Counted from the stretch's first letter, positions 27,301 to 37,856 are shown. The stretch: 64,000 nucleotides of DNA from 'Nostoc azollae' 0708 (GCF_000196515.1 NC_014248.1:1473501-1537500), one strand, 5' to 3'. Program-made: numbers and translations. Notes: generated by a model from the sequence alone, not told the origin.

Positions 27301-28098
27301 TCAACCGTTGACTATTTCATCACCATTAGGATGTAAAACTTGACCAGACATATAGGAAGAATCATCAGAAGCTAAAAAGACAAAACTAGGTGCTACTTCT
27401 TCTGGCTGTCCGGGTCTTCCCATTGGTACTTGTGAGCCAAAACTTTCTACTTATTCTTCTGGAAGAGTTGAGGGAATTTAAGGTGTCAAAATTGGCCCTG
27501 GTGCTACAGCATTAACACGAATTACCTTGGAGACTAGATTTTGTGAAAGGGAACGAGTAAAGGCTACAATTGCACCTTTAGTAGAAGAATAATCTAATAA
27601 ATGAGCATTTTCTTTATAAGCTGTTACTGATCTTATATTGATGATAGAAATTCCTTCATGGAGGTGCAGGTGCTTCATTGCTGCTTTAATAAGGAAAAAC
27701 ATCGAGAAAATATTAGTTATAAAAGTGCGTTATAATTGCTCCCGCCTAATATCTTCAATGTTTTTAGGGTGTGATTCAGCCGCATTATTTACGAGAATAT
27801 CAAGCTTAGCAAACTCACGTACCTTTTGTTCTAGCGCTTGCTGACAAAACTTTTACTCAGTAATATGACTTAGAATAGATACTACCTTGGGTCCATGTTG
27901 TGCAACTAAATTTTTGGTTTCGTTTGCATCTTGATGTTCTTGTAGATAAACTATTGCTACATCTGCACCTTCTTTAGCAGATGAGATCGCCACAGCACGA
28001 CCAATACCACTATCTCCACCAGTAATTAAGGCGATTTTATCTTTTAATTTACCACTACCCCGATATGGTTCATTTTCTACTTTGGGTTTTGGTTTCAT
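27301..28098 (-). pseudogene. Short-chain dehydrogenase/reductase (YghA-like), multiply broken
   Basis: Pieces in order are IALITGGDSGIGRAVAISSA (cofactor motif TGGDSGIG), LDILVNNAAESHPK, the active-site region LLDYSSTKGAIVAFTRSLSQ (YxxxK) and RVNAVAPGPILTP, ending GQVLHPNGDEIVNG. Stops after LSHITE (27853) and PILTP (27478), another near 27450, and frame changes around 27700-27850 break it. Sequence upstream of ATG 28098 (LQLPQTQAASGLESE) suggests the ancestral start was about 20 codons further out. Confidence 0.75.
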
Positions 28099-28284
28099 TT
28101 CTGACTCTAAACCAGATGCTGCCTGTGTTTGTGGTAGTTGTAATGTTTTTTGTTGACATACTTAATAAGTATCCCCAAATTTCACTATTGTAAATCTCAT
28201 GCTCAATCATCAATCAGCAATTATTAAAAATAAACCTTGGATAGAGAATCTCGACCCAAGGTTTACTTTATGCTTTCGCTCCCA

Positions 28285-28396
28285 CTAGTACAGTACGGCG
28301 GAAATAAATTACCCATTCCAAATCCCTGAAAAGCTTTTGCTATATTCATTTTGAATTTTGAATTTTGAATTTTGAATTCCGCCTTGCAGTACTAAT
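28285..28396. repeat. Dispersed repeat family A (MITE-like), copy 1
   Basis: Begins CTAGTACAGTACGGCGG, continues AAATAAATTACCCATTCCAA and TCCCTGAAAAGCTTTT, and ends near TTGCAGTACTAA. It is related to 40274-40422 and, inverted, to 53307-53460 and 62528-62622. Its interior has been expanded by a heptamer run. Confidence 0.7.
28348..28375. repeat. Heptanucleotide tandem repeat, ATTTTGA x4
   Basis: Four perfect copies of ATTTTGA inside a family A repeat. Such short tandem heptamers are a known feature of heterocystous cyanobacterial genomes. Confidence 0.9.
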
Positions 28397-28886
28397 CCTT
28401 TGCAAGTTCAGACTTTTTTACCCCGGATATTTGCAAAACGCGCTCATTTATGGCAAATGGGCGCGACTTTCCAAACTTCCTCCTCACATGTCACACGCTC
28501 TTAATCCAACCACTGAAAACAAGTACATAACTCTATTTTGGTGCTAAGGATTTCTCCTGAGCACCTGCTTTCAATTTAGCTATAATTGTGGTGTTATTTA
28601 TCGTTCTCTAGAAATAAACTAATAATAAACTTTATCACTCTTTGGAAAGAGTAATTTAAAGTCTAAATCTATAGATTATGAATGAGAAATTATCCAGCAT
28701 ATTTGACAGGAATATTCACTTATCATATCAATATCAAACCTAATCCTGCTAAGCTTGCAAAGCATTTCATATCAATTCATAACCTGGAGTTGCAGATATA
28801 AATTTACAAAAAGATACAGAGGAGATCTCCATCTCAAGTCTTTCTTAGGATATACCTAAGATAACATTAGGAATAATTAGGGTCTA

Positions 28887-30509
28887 ATGAGGGTATGGGA
28901 TATGGTGACAGTAAATATTGCCGAACTAGAGCAGATTGATAAATTTCGCAGCTTACAATCAACTTTACGCGATCGCTGGAAAACTAGTGAGTTATTTGAC
29001 AATAGTGAAGTGGATATTTTAATTATCCCCTCTTTGAGTATTGACCAGCGGGAACTGCAAAAAATAGAAGGGTGTGAACATTATGAAGAAAGATTACTAT
29101 TTTCGTTGATGCGCTTGCGGAATCCCTGCACTAGGTTAATTTATGTAACCTCAATGCCACTACATCCCAGCATTATTGATTATTATTTACAACTATTACC
29201 AGGAATACCATTCTCCCAGGCCCGTCATCGCTTATTATTACTTTCTACCTATGATGCTTCCCTTAAACCCCTCACTCAGAAGATTTTAGAACGTCCTCGT
29301 TTGTTGGAAAGAATTCGTCAAGCTTTACGATTAGATAAAGCTTTTATGACTTGTTACAATTCCACATTTTGGGAAGCGGAATTATCACTGAAATTAAATG
29401 TACCTTTGTATGCTGCTGCGCCAGATTTACAGACTTGGGGAACAAAAAGTGGTAGTCGGCAAATTTTTGCTCAAAGTGCTATCCCTCTTCCAGAGGGTAG
29501 CGAACTAGTTTGGAATTCAGAGGATTTAGCAACAGCAGCGGCTGATTTATGGGAACGTCAACCGACATTAAAACGGATGGTTCTGAAACTAAATGAGGGC
29601 ATTTCTGGAGAAGGAAATGCACTGTTGGATCTCCGTCCGTTGATAGATGTTGCACCAGGTCGAAGTTCTCATTCTCAAAGAGTAGGAGCAATTAGCTATA
29701 GCTTCTTCTCAAATCTGCGGTTTCAAGCCACACAAGAAAGCTGGACAAATTTTTCCCAACGCATCCCAGAATTAGGTGCGATCGTCGAATCTTATATTGA
29801 AGGTGAAACTAAATTTTCTCCCAGTGTCCAAGGACGCATCACACCAGATCGAAAAGTGGAAATCCTCTCCACCCATGACCAAATTCTTGGAGGTCCAGAC
29901 GGACAAGTTTATCTCGGTTGTCGCTTTCCTGCTGATGAAAATTATCGAGTACAATTACAGCAATTAGGTTTAAAAGTAGGTAAAAAACTTGCAGAGAAAG
30001 GTATCTTAGAAAGATTTGGTGTTGATTTTGTCACCGTTAATCAAGGTAATGGTAAATGGGACATTCAAGCAATTGAAATTAATCTCCGTAAAGGTGGTAC
30101 AACTCACCCATTCATGACCTTGAAATTATTAACCAACGGACACTATGATCTGTCCACTGGTTTATTTCACAGTCAGCAAGGAAAACATAAATATTACGTC
30201 GCTACAGACAACTTACAAAAAGACCGCTATCGGGGATTATTACCCAACGATTTAATGGATATTATCGCCCATTACAGATTACATTTTGATAGTGGAAGTG
30301 AAACAGGGACAGTATTTCATCTCATGGGTTGTCTTTCTCAGTTTGGTAAATTGGGATTAACAAGCATTGGTAATTCTCCCCAACAGGCAGAAGATATTTA
30401 TAACAAAGTTGTCCAAGTTCTTGATCAAGAAACTAGAGGCGATCATAATAATTATGCTCTGTTTTCCGATTATGCTTTTCCCATTGCTGGAGATACATCT
30501 GGTTATTAA
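28887..30509 (+). CDS. PGM1-related ATP-grasp peptide ligase
   Basis: 540 aa; an in-frame ATG at 28902 (MVTVNIAELEQIDKF) is an alternative start. The middle part has ATP-grasp features: MVLKLNEGISGEGNALLDLR (P-loop-like lysine and glycines), AIVESYIEGETKFSPSVQGR and, near residue 390, DIQAIEINLRKGGTTHPFMT with metal-binding Glu and Asn. It resembles the ligase of pheganomycin synthesis (PGM1) and its uncharacterised cyanobacterial relatives. It should join a carboxylate to an amine using ATP; substrates are unknown. It is monocistronic, with crcB convergent 18 bp away. Confidence 0.75.
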   Translation: MRVWDMVTVNIAELEQIDKFRSLQSTLRDRWKTSELFDNSEVDILIIPSLSIDQRELQKIEGCEHYEERLLFSLMRLRNPCTRLIYVTSMPLHPSIIDYYLQLLPGIPFSQARHRLLLLSTYDASLKPLTQKILERPRLLERIRQALRLDKAFMTCYNSTFWEAELSLKLNVPLYAAAPDLQTWGTKSGSRQIFAQSAIPLPEGSELVWNSEDLATAAADLWERQPTLKRMVLKLNEGISGEGNALLDLRPLIDVAPGRSSHSQRVGAISYSFFSNLRFQATQESWTNFSQRIPELGAIVESYIEGETKFSPSVQGRITPDRKVEILSTHDQILGGPDGQVYLGCRFPADENYRVQLQQLGLKVGKKLAEKGILERFGVDFVTVNQGNGKWDIQAIEINLRKGGTTHPFMTLKLLTNGHYDLSTGLFHSQQGKHKYYVATDNLQKDRYRGLLPNDLMDIIAHYRLHFDSGSETGTVFHLMGCLSQFGKLGLTSIGNSPQQAEDIYNKVVQVLDQETRGDHNNYALFSDYAFPIAGDTSGY

Positions 30510-30527
30510 TAGATTGTCAATAAGTGT

Positions 30528-30926
30528 TTACCTAAAAAACTTAGCAATAATTACACCTAACTGTACACTAAGAATTCCTAGAATGGCACTACCAAGCCAA
30601 TAACCAGTTGCAGTTAATAAATTGCCACTACGCATTAAAGCAAGAGACTCTAAACCGTAAGTGGAAAAAGTCGTATATGCACCTAAAAAACCGGTTGCAA
30701 TCATCAACCGTAATTCTGGGAGAATAATTGCTACCTTCTCGACAGCCCAAGTAGTGAAGAATCCCATTGCTAAACAACCGCTCAGATTAATGAAAAAAGT
30801 TCCATAGGGAAAATTGATACCAAATCTTTGGGCAAACCACAATGTTAAATAATAGCGACTTACAACACCTGCGATCGCACCCAAGCTAATAGCTAACGAT
30901 TGGCGCAGATTCGGATCTTGCAACAT
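30528..30926 (-). CDS. crcB: Fluoride ion channel/exporter CrcB (Fluc)
   Basis: 132 aa, four membrane segments. Family motifs are present: [32 protein letters not shown] (the pore Asn) and [20 protein letters not shown] (the Phe box and TTFSTY). Fluc dimers export F- through the membrane. I looked for a fluoride riboswitch upstream and found none that I trust. It is intact and sits just outside the left IS701 copy. Confidence 0.9.
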   Translation of the reverse strand: MLQDPNLRQSLAISLGAIAGVVSRYYLTLWFAQRFGINFPYGTFFINLSGCLAMGFFTTWAVEKVAIILPELRLMIATGFLGAYTTFSTYGLESLALMRSGNLLTATGYWLGSAILGILSVQLGVIIAKFFR

Positions 30927-31218
30927 ATTGAAAAATTTGATTGGTGAATCAGGTCATAAATTCTCTAGTGTATTTCCATCTCCAAAGAAGAAGATAAAAG
31001 CCTTGTTTTGCCAGGGTCGATACCCGATGTCTGGAGATGTCTAATAGGTAAGTTGAAATCTTGACTCCAGCAAAAAACAGGATTGGACTAAAGCTAATGC
31101 CAGAATTTAGAATTTTGTACTTATATCATATATTTTTCTCCGCATGAGTACATTAACGAAACAATATATTTTTTGATATTATAACTAGATAAATCATAGT
31201 TAACCAAACCCATAATAA

Positions 31219-31285
31219 TGAGCAACCTTACCAGAGCGGGTCGCTACGTGGAGCAACCAGCAAGATATAAAGCTTTTATCCCTAG
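31219..31285 (+). pseudogene. fic gene, 5' fragment (rest is at 42530-42901)
   Basis: From ATG 31219 the sequence reads MSNLTRAGRYVEQP and then a KAFIP-type tail (a 1-nt slip is possible), as at the start of Fic/DOC-family AMP-transferases. It is cut at CTAG (31282-31285) by the IS701-type copy. The next residues, SPLPPVPEINMDQEMWQ, are found on the opposite strand next to the other IS copy 11.6 kb away. The split is explained by inversion between the IS copies. Confidence 0.75.
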
Positions 31286-32661
31286 CGGGACGTAAACAAA
31301 AATCAAGCCCAAATGTAGCCCAAACTGGCTTGGTAAGGAGGAAACACGTCCGGCTCCAATTTGAACCAATCAATAAATAGAAAAGATATGGCTGTGCTAA
31401 CCGCTTCTACAGCTGCAGTAAAAGTATTCAAAGGTTTCTTAGCCCACCTTGGTCTTAATCCTCCAGTCCACTGATGGCAAAGAATAAAAGTGTAGGTACA
31501 GCAAACCAAAATAAAATGGCGCAGTCAACTGCTTTTATCTCGAACTTGATATTCTTTAAGTCCTAACCATCCCTTGGCTTCCCTGTAAACAACTTCTACC
31601 CAATTTCTTTGAGAATATGTATCAACTATCCATTGGGGTGTGACAATTGATGAAGAAACATTGGTCATAAAGTAGTCAATATCAGTGGCTTGAGAGAAGG
31701 TAGAAGTGTTGATGAATATAGCAATATTGCCCTTTCCACTTAAGGCTGATATTTCTACTTCTTTAGTTACTACCCATAATGTTTTGGGTTGATCTAACTC
31801 CAGTTCAATTTCTGTAAAAGCCTCTTGGGGTAAACTTTGTGCTAATTCATCTAACCTAATTATTTGTGGACTATCCTCTTGTTCACTGGCAAGGACTTTG
31901 GGATTTTTAGCTAATCCTTCTCAATACTTTCAATTCCGATTCTCTATCTTTCAATAAGAAAGATGTATTGTGGCCATATCCAGCATCTATAATTACTATT
32001 CCTGGTTGATTACCACGGCTTAAGGTTAGATCTATTAATTTAATTCCTAACTCAGGTTTATTCTCAAATAGAGGGTCTTGTTTCCCTTTGGGTCAAGAAT
32101 CACCCTGGTGATATAATTCTATATGTAATGGTAAGCTTTTACTCCTATCATATCATATAGATGTGTTGTTACTACTACTATTCCATTGTCCCTTTTCCCA
32201 ATTTCTCCAATCAATATATAATATATTTTCTTCCTACTCCATCCCTAAAATTCCCGCTTTTTCTATGGTCATAATCATCAATTATTAAGCTAAATCCTCT
32301 GGTGATTCTCCTCTGACTACACTTGTTCATAATCTCTACCCGACGCTCATTGACTTGGGAACTGGACCAAGGTGCTTCATTTAAAACGTGGTGTAATCGG
32401 TGGTAGGTCACCCCTAGGGCATTCTCTGCCATTTGAAATAGGTTTTTTCTCTCACTTTCACCCAATCATCCCCCTAAATCATGTCTAAACTCTCTTCTTT
32501 CCCCTTGATGAGTAAATACATCATCAAACCTTTAACACCATGTTTCAAACCATGGTGCCATTGCTGGGGCAGTGGTTTCTTTCATCAGCTTCTTGGAACG
32601 TGAAAGCTACACCGAAAGCCCATTATACTCCTTTTTACTCTTAAGTTTTGTTTCAGTCCCG
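31286..32661 (-). mobile_element. IS701-family insertion sequence, copy A
   Basis: 1376 bp, the exact inverse of 42902-44277 in length and, where compared, differing at only two positions near one end. Termini are CGGGACGTAAACAAAAATC and CGGGACTGAAACAAAA in inverted orientation. The transposase (reverse strand) is in pieces: NLFQMAENALGVTYHRLHHV, IDDYDHRKSGNFRDGVGRKY and IDWFKLEPDVFPPYQASLGY. Flanking tetranucleotides are CTAG (31282-31285) and CTAA (32662-32665), which do not match each other but match those of copy B after inversion. Confidence 0.85.
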
Positions 32662-32771
32662 CTAAGCAGACTTTGAGCCGTTCTTTTTTCCTGGTTCATG
32701 CTTGCTAATCCACACTTGTTTGTCGTTATATTCTCCTAAAACTTGTGTATCTTCCAATAGTGAATGCTCCC
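32662..32771 (-). mobile_element. ISKra4 copy 2, left-end fragment, displaced by inversion
   Basis: Read on the reverse strand this is the ISKra4 left end: GGGAGCATTCACTATTGGAA, then AAGCATGAACCAGG, the transposase start. Its other part lies at 44282-45343. It is bounded on the right by GTTCGAGG (32772-32779), the reverse complement of the 8-bp CCTCGGAC at 45344-45351 with one mismatch, i.e. the two halves of its target duplication. Confidence 0.8.
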
Positions 32772-33996
32772 GTTCGAGGTAAGAAATATCTAGTGGCATA
32801 TAACACAAGTGAAAAAGCGAGAGCAAAGTCTCAATGAATTGCTAATCGTTACTAAACTTGTGAAATCTGTGGTGCAGAAATCAAAATACTAATTGGACTG
32901 CATAATCACCGCCGCAAAGAACACAAATGTAATCACAGAATTGTAAGTTTAATTACCATAAATTAAATAGAAAGAAGATGTGTATTGTTTGACAGTGCCG
33001 GAACATTATAACTTCGCACTGAAAGCAGGGATATTTGTTCACAACTGTGGTATGTGTGCCATCAAAACACAATTTACTGCTGAATAAATAGAAGGCAAAC
33101 TAAAAAAAATTCGCCTAGATATTTAAGCAGCAATTCCCACCAGATTCAATGAAAACAAAGATGTAGAGAAAGCAGTAACTAACTGGCAACGTTGGCGGGA
33201 TTTTTCTAAATTGCATCGTGGTGTGTAAGACTTAGAAAGCAAAGCCATGAAACAAATAGGTTCTCTGGAGGCAGGAAATCATTTTATCGAAGTTTATCTC
33301 AATACAGAGAACCACGTTTGGCTGATGTTGCATTGAGGTTCTCGCAACATTGGTAATAAATTAGCACAATGCGATATTAATACAGCCAAAGAATTAGCAA
33401 AAATGGCAGGTGAGAAATTACCTGATCGACATTTAGCCTACTTTGTTGCTTGTATATCAGAACTCCAGGCATACTGGAAAGATTTACAATGGGCGCAAAA
33501 TTACGCGCATTTTAACCATGATGTAATGATGGCACGATTTAAACAGATCATCGAGAAACATCTCACAGGAGGAAAAGTTACTAAACCTTTATTAGAGGTA
33601 AATTTTCATCAAAATTACGCCGAGAAAGAAGTACATTTTGGCGAAGATGTGTATGTAACTCGTAAAGCTGCGGTTCGCGCTCAAACAGAAGATTATGGTA
33701 TTATTTCTGGTTCAATGGGAGCAAAATCTTTAATTGTCAAGGGGAAAAGTAATGCTCATAGTTTTTGCTCTTGTAGTCATGGTGCAGGAAGTTTAATGTC
33801 AAGAAATAAAGTCAAAAATGTTTATACACTTGATAATTTAATTACCCAAATACAGTGTGTAGAATGCCGTAAAGATACGGGAGTTTTGGATGAAATTCCT
33901 GGTCCTTATTAACCCATTGAACAGGTCATGGAAAACCAAGCTCATTTAGTGGAAATAGTAGCAATACTCAAAGAAGTTCTTTGCGTTAAAGGTTAA
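32772..33996 (+). pseudogene. rtcB: rtcB, 3' fragment: intein C-terminal part plus RtcB C-extein
   Basis: The first 270 bp hold an intein region with a CxxC/HNH-like stretch (TCEICGAEIK and LHNHRRKEHKCNHRI) and the intein end PEHYNFALKAGIFVHN, then Cys+1 at 33046. RtcB follows: CGMCAIKTQFTAE, MKQIGSLEAGNHFIEVYLNT, HFGEDVYVTRKAAVRAQTED and CSHGAGSLMSRNKVK (guanylylation His region). TAA or TGA codons near 33086, 33124, 33229, 33334 and 33910 break it; the final stop is 33994-33996. RtcB ligates RNA 3'-phosphate to 5'-OH ends. The other pieces are at 45344-45777 and 46629-46773. Confidence 0.8.
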
Positions 33997-34235
33997 ATAA
34001 GGGTGGGCATTCATGAATAGTAATTGAAACAGGGGATGCTCAATTAAGCAATTACTAACAAGACCAAACTTATAAGCAGTAATGAGCGGGACTTGATTAT
34101 GACTAAGTTAAGAGTTAATTAGGATACAGGATTATTATGTGATTTTGACGGGAAAGAGAATTTACGCTGAGAAAAATAGTATACTTTTTTCGGTGCTTAT
34201 ATTACTCTGACCAATTTATCTCTAGTGAGACTTTT

Positions 34236-34604
34236 ATGTTAAGTCCTGTAGCAAAAATCAGTATTTTTCAGAGAAAACCAGACCCAAAAGTATTTTCATC
34301 AGGTGCAACCATCTTTGAAGAAGGACAGTCTGGTGATTTTATGTATGGTATTCTCGCAGGAGAAGTGGAGATATTAGTTCATGACAAAATACTAGAAACA
34401 ATACAAGCAGGTGAAGTTTTTGGTGCAGGTGTACTCGTAGGAATAAAACAGAGAAACTATACAGCTATAGCTAAAACTAGCTGCAAACTGGCTTTTCTTA
34501 ATGAATACAGTTTTCTTTTTGTTATTCAAGAAACACCAATGTTTGCTATTCAAGTTATGAAAAGTTACTCAGAACGTCTAAATCGGATCGAACACAGTAT
34601 CTAA
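34236..34604 (+). CDS. Stand-alone cyclic nucleotide-binding domain protein
   Basis: 122 aa, a single CRP-type cNMP-binding fold: ATIFEEGQSGDFMYGILAGE, the phosphate-binding-cassette region LETIQAGEVFGAGVLVGIKQ, and RNYTAIAKTSCKLAFLNEYS. There is no helix-turn-helix, so it is a ligand sensor or adaptor, not a DNA-binding regulator. The classic PBC Arg-Ala is not seen (GIKQRNYT), so ligand binding may be weak. The S4 gene follows 73 bp downstream on the same strand. Confidence 0.75.
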   Translation: MLSPVAKISIFQRKPDPKVFSSGATIFEEGQSGDFMYGILAGEVEILVHDKILETIQAGEVFGAGVLVGIKQRNYTAIAKTSCKLAFLNEYSFLFVIQETPMFAIQVMKSYSERLNRIEHSI

Positions 34605-34677
34605 ACTTATACATCAATGTCTATAAACTCAAGGATTTACTCAAATATTCTGCAAATTTTACACCTGGAAATGAAAG

Positions 34678-34866
34678 ATGATTAAACTAGATCAGTTTTT
34701 AAAGTTATTAGGTATAGGCTCAACTGGAGGTCAGGCTAAACTGATGATTATTGATGGTGATGTCAAAGTCAATGGTACAGTTGAAACTAGACGTGGACGG
34801 AAATTAGCACCAACTGATATAGTAACAGTCACAGGAAAAACTTTTAATGTTGGGGATTTAATTTGA
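34678..34866 (+). CDS. S4-domain RNA-binding protein (YbcJ/RqcP-like)
   Basis: 62 aa, one S4 domain: MIKLDQFLKLLGIGSTGGQA, KLMIIDGDVKVNG, ETRRGRKLAPTDIVTV. Small S4 proteins of this type bind structured RNA, and some act in ribosome quality control or assembly. It is intact and normal in size for the group. Function in cyanobacteria is not established. Confidence 0.8.
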   Translation: MIKLDQFLKLLGIGSTGGQAKLMIIDGDVKVNGTVETRRGRKLAPTDIVTVTGKTFNVGDLI

Positions 34867-35041
34867 TCTGATGAGATTCAAAAAAACTTGGAACTTAAAG
34901 AACTCCAACTTAAAAAGTAATATAGCAGTTAGCTTTTTAAAACTCTTGTGTCATAGCCCAAGGTGGCATAATCTATTCAAGATTGAAGAATTTAAGCTAG
35001 TTTTAATGATTTTAGCAACTGCTATATTTATTTAGTTTTTG

Positions 35042-35160
35042 AGTAAGCATTCAGTTATCAAGGATCAGCAGTCAGCTTTTTCAGGCTAAGGCCAAAAATA
35101 CCTATTTGATAATTAACCAATTTCTCAAATATTCTGACTCCTGATTCCTGAATTCTTACG
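35042..35160. repeat. Dispersed intergenic repeat family B, copy 2
   Basis: Carries the same ordered blocks as 24899-25052 (GTAAGCATTCAG, CTTTTTCAGGCTAAGGCC, AAAAATACCTATTTGATAA) just downstream of the PDH E2 stop. Confidence 0.7.
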
Positions 35161-35176
35161 TTTTTAACCTGTGACA

Positions 35177-36478
35177 TTAAAGTATTAAAGATTGAGGATT
35201 GGTTTCAATCAACTTCGCTAAATCTTGCAAGAATGTTGCTGCATGAGCGCCGTAAATAATGCGGTGATCACAGGTGATATTAACTTTCATTTGTTTACGT
35301 ACACCAAATAAACCATCTGCGGTAGCTACAACTTGCGGACGCGATGCGGCGATCGCTAAAATTGAACCTTGTCCAGGTGGTAAAATCGCATCAAATGTAT
35401 CTACACCAAACATACCCAGGTTAGAAAGGGTAAAAGTACCACTGTTATACTCTTCTGGTTGTAGTTGTTTTGCTCTAGCCCTATCTACCAAAGATTTCCA
35501 ATTGCGAGATAGAGAATAGATATCTACTTGATTTGCTTTCTGCATTACTGGTGTAATCAAACCACCATCATCCATCGCCACAGCTACGGAAATATTGATA
35601 TTGGGATGATAGACAATTCCTTGGTCTGAATAGCTGGCATTGAGTAATGGATGTTTTTCCAATGTCACCGCTACAGCTTTGGCCAATAGCGCCGTCATTG
35701 TCACACCTTTAGATTTAATTTGCTTGTAAAGTTTATCTAATGCAGCAGTGGTAATTGTGTAACCAACATGGAATATAGGTACAGATAGACTTGTCACCAT
35801 ATTACGTACCACTGTATTTTGCAGAGTAGTTAATGGTACTACTTGACCAGGAACAGCACTGCTAACAACTGGTGCAGTTACAGCGGCTGGTTTTGCAGGT
35901 GCTGGGGGTGGGGCCGGAATAACAGGTGGTGTCGGTTGAGTTGGGGTGACAGCACGGGTAGTGGGTGGCTGAACTTTGCCAACTGCAGCTTCCACATCTT
36001 CGGCCACAATGCGACCATAAGGACCACTACCTTTAAGGTTATTTAAATCAACCTGGAGTTCTTTTGCTAACTTGCGAGCGCGGGGTGACACTACTAACCG
36101 TTCTTCCCGATGGTTAGAACCATTTTGAGAGGGTGTAGCAGTTGTGGCTACGGTTGGGGCTGCGGGTATGGGTGTGTGTGTTTGAGCCACTGCACTACCT
36201 CCACCAGCCATAGTCTTAGCAGCTTCAATTTCCGCTTCTGTTTGTGCTACGTAAGCGATCGCTGCGCCAATTGGGGCTGTTTCACCAGCTTGTACTATAA
36301 TATGGGCTAGAAATCCCTCATAGAAAGATTCCACATCCATATCAGCCTTATCCGACTCAACAACCACCACTGTTTCGCCTTTTTCCACTTTATCCCCTGG
36401 CGATTTTACCCAAGAGACAATCTTCCCCTCTGTCATGGTGGAACTCAGCGCGGGCATAAATACTTCATGAATGCTCAT
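35177..36478 (-). CDS. Dihydrolipoamide acetyltransferase, E2 of pyruvate dehydrogenase
   Basis: The ATG at 36478 (MSIHEVFMPALSSTMTEGKI) is the conserved start, giving 433 aa; an upstream in-frame ATG adds 45 non-conserved residues. The lipoyl domain has its lysine at residue 44 in ESDKADMDVES. A peripheral subunit-binding domain follows near 125-165 (VSPRARKLAKELQVDL), then an Ala/Pro-rich linker, and the catalytic domain ends with TCDHRIIYGAHAATFLQDLA. It transfers acetyl groups to CoA in the cytoplasmic PDH complex. It is intact and inside the inverted segment. Confidence 0.9.
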   Translation of the reverse strand: MSIHEVFMPALSSTMTEGKIVSWVKSPGDKVEKGETVVVVESDKADMDVESFYEGFLAHIIVQAGETAPIGAAIAYVAQTEAEIEAAKTMAGGGSAVAQTHTPIPAAPTVATTATPSQNGSNHREERLVVSPRARKLAKELQVDLNNLKGSGPYGRIVAEDVEAAVGKVQPPTTRAVTPTQPTPPVIPAPPPAPAKPAAVTAPVVSSAVPGQVVPLTTLQNTVVRNMVTSLSVPIFHVGYTITTAALDKLYKQIKSKGVTMTALLAKAVAVTLEKHPLLNASYSDQGIVYHPNINISVAVAMDDGGLITPVMQKANQVDIYSLSRNWKSLVDRARAKQLQPEEYNSGTFTLSNLGMFGVDTFDAILPPGQGSILAIAASRPQVVATADGLFGVRKQMKVNITCDHRIIYGAHAATFLQDLAKLIETNPQSLIL

Positions 36479-36794
36479 AATGGTGGTTTCAGAATCAATA
36501 ATTTTATGGAATTTAACAAGTTGTTGCCAGATCAAATTGTATCCCGGCATGAGGATTTTTTGGTAGTTCCTGTGTAGGCTGTGGGGTGTGGGGTAAACTA
36601 GTCCAAAGTCCAAAATCTGAAATTCTCCTGCCTTTGGAACTTAAACCCACAATGGGTGTCAATATATAATCATGCTCCTCACCACTTCTGCACACACAAA
36701 ATTTACTTATTAGCAGTGGCTAGGGGCGCGAATTGAATTTAAAGCTCAAAATTGGTGCTTAACCTGTTTCAAATTCCCCTTTAATACTATTACT

Positions 36795-37319
36795 ATGTCG
36801 GCAAAGTTGAAATTCTTTTTAATTTTGATCTTCAGCGTTTTTGCCACTGCTGGTGGAGTGTATATGATCCAGCATCAACCACGGGCATTAATGGCTGGGA
36901 CTGCCAATGGACAACAGCAACTTTTATCTATAGAACAGGAATCTTCAGAACTGCTGGCTTACCCTGATCGTTCCCATTATAAAACCATTCCTTTAAACAG
37001 TATTAATTCTGTTCTCCAAGGCAGTAATCCTGCAACCCTGGCTTTGAATCTCCTGGATGAAGTGACATCAGTGCAAGGAAAACCCCAGGTAGAGGTGGCA
37101 TATCCCCAACCTAATAAAGCTTTAGTAACGATTATCCAAGTTAAGCAAGGGCAAAATCATTCTGTAGGTGCGATTAAATACCGAGTAGAAATGAGCCGCT
37201 TTGGGCGATCGCTTTTAGTCAGTTCACCCCCAGTCTGGGAAATTATCTGGGCTGGATTCCAAGTGCAATGTTTCTCTAAAAGTCCAACCCAGAATAAATT
37301 TAGCCAAAACTGTAATTAA
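36795..37319 (+). CDS. Hypothetical protein with N-terminal membrane anchor
   Basis: 174 aa. A single hydrophobic segment at the N-terminus (FFLILIFSVFATAGGVYMIQ) suggests a signal anchor with the rest outside the cytoplasmic membrane. The body contains VTSVQGKPQVEVAYPQPNKA and KYRVEMSRFGRSLLVSSPPV, typical of a conserved cyanobacterial protein I cannot assign. It is divergent from the E2 gene and convergent with the YlqD gene. The frame is clean. Confidence 0.6.
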   Translation: MSAKLKFFLILIFSVFATAGGVYMIQHQPRALMAGTANGQQQLLSIEQESSELLAYPDRSHYKTIPLNSINSVLQGSNPATLALNLLDEVTSVQGKPQVEVAYPQPNKALVTIIQVKQGQNHSVGAIKYRVEMSRFGRSLLVSSPPVWEIIWAGFQVQCFSKSPTQNKFSQNCN

Positions 37320-37368
37320 TCATTAGTCATTAGTCCTTAGCAACTGACCACTGACCACTGACTAAATT

Positions 37369-37818
37369 TTAGATATCGCCGCGAATTTCTTCGACAATAC
37401 CATCCCTCAGCACTAATTCAACTTGCATTTTGCTAATTAAGTTGTCTCCTCGTTCTACTCGAAAAAAGCCTTCCATTTGAAATTGGTTGACTTCTTGATC
37501 TAACTCTAGAAACTGCACTTGCTGGAGATTTTGCAGCAATTGATTCTTTTGTTCTAAAAACTCACTTTTCTTTTGATTAACCTGAAGTTGGATATTGTCA
37601 ATTTGTTGGAGAATTTGGGGTCCTGGTGGTTGTAAACTTTGTTTTTGAATTGCTGAAATTGCTCTTTGTCCTTCTACATCTAGTTGTTGCAGTTGCTGAT
37701 CAAGTTGATTAATCTGAGCTTGTAGTTGCTGTTGCACTTCCTCTTTCCAGAGGGGAGTAACGATGACTTTAACGTTAACCCCACGTTTTAAAAGCAATTG
37801 AGGGTTGGAGACATCCAT
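37369..37818 (-). CDS. YlqD family protein
   Basis: 149 aa. The N-terminus LLLKRGVNVKVIVTPLWKEE leads into a long Gln-rich coiled coil (residues about 25-100) and a small beta-rich C-terminal part (FRVERGDNLISKMQVELVLR). It matches YlqD in architecture and size; function of the family is not known. It lies 38 bp downstream of the acyl-ACP/CoA ligase gene and is probably transcribed with it. Confidence 0.75.
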   Translation of the reverse strand: MDVSNPQLLLKRGVNVKVIVTPLWKEEVQQQLQAQINQLDQQLQQLDVEGQRAISAIQKQSLQPPGPQILQQIDNIQLQVNQKKSEFLEQKNQLLQNLQQVQFLELDQEVNQFQMEGFFRVERGDNLISKMQVELVLRDGIVEEIRGDI

Positions 37819-37856
37819 AAAAATTTCGCGTTCACTTTGATAGTTTGCAGATGGAA

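Noticed and set aside
30927-31060. Possible fluoride riboswitch upstream of crcB (a GGAGATGG string on the reverse strand near 30975-30985)
   Set aside because: Only the GATGG element is visible; I could not form the expected stems, pseudoknot or the CTGATG..CTCC partner with spacing typical of the motif.
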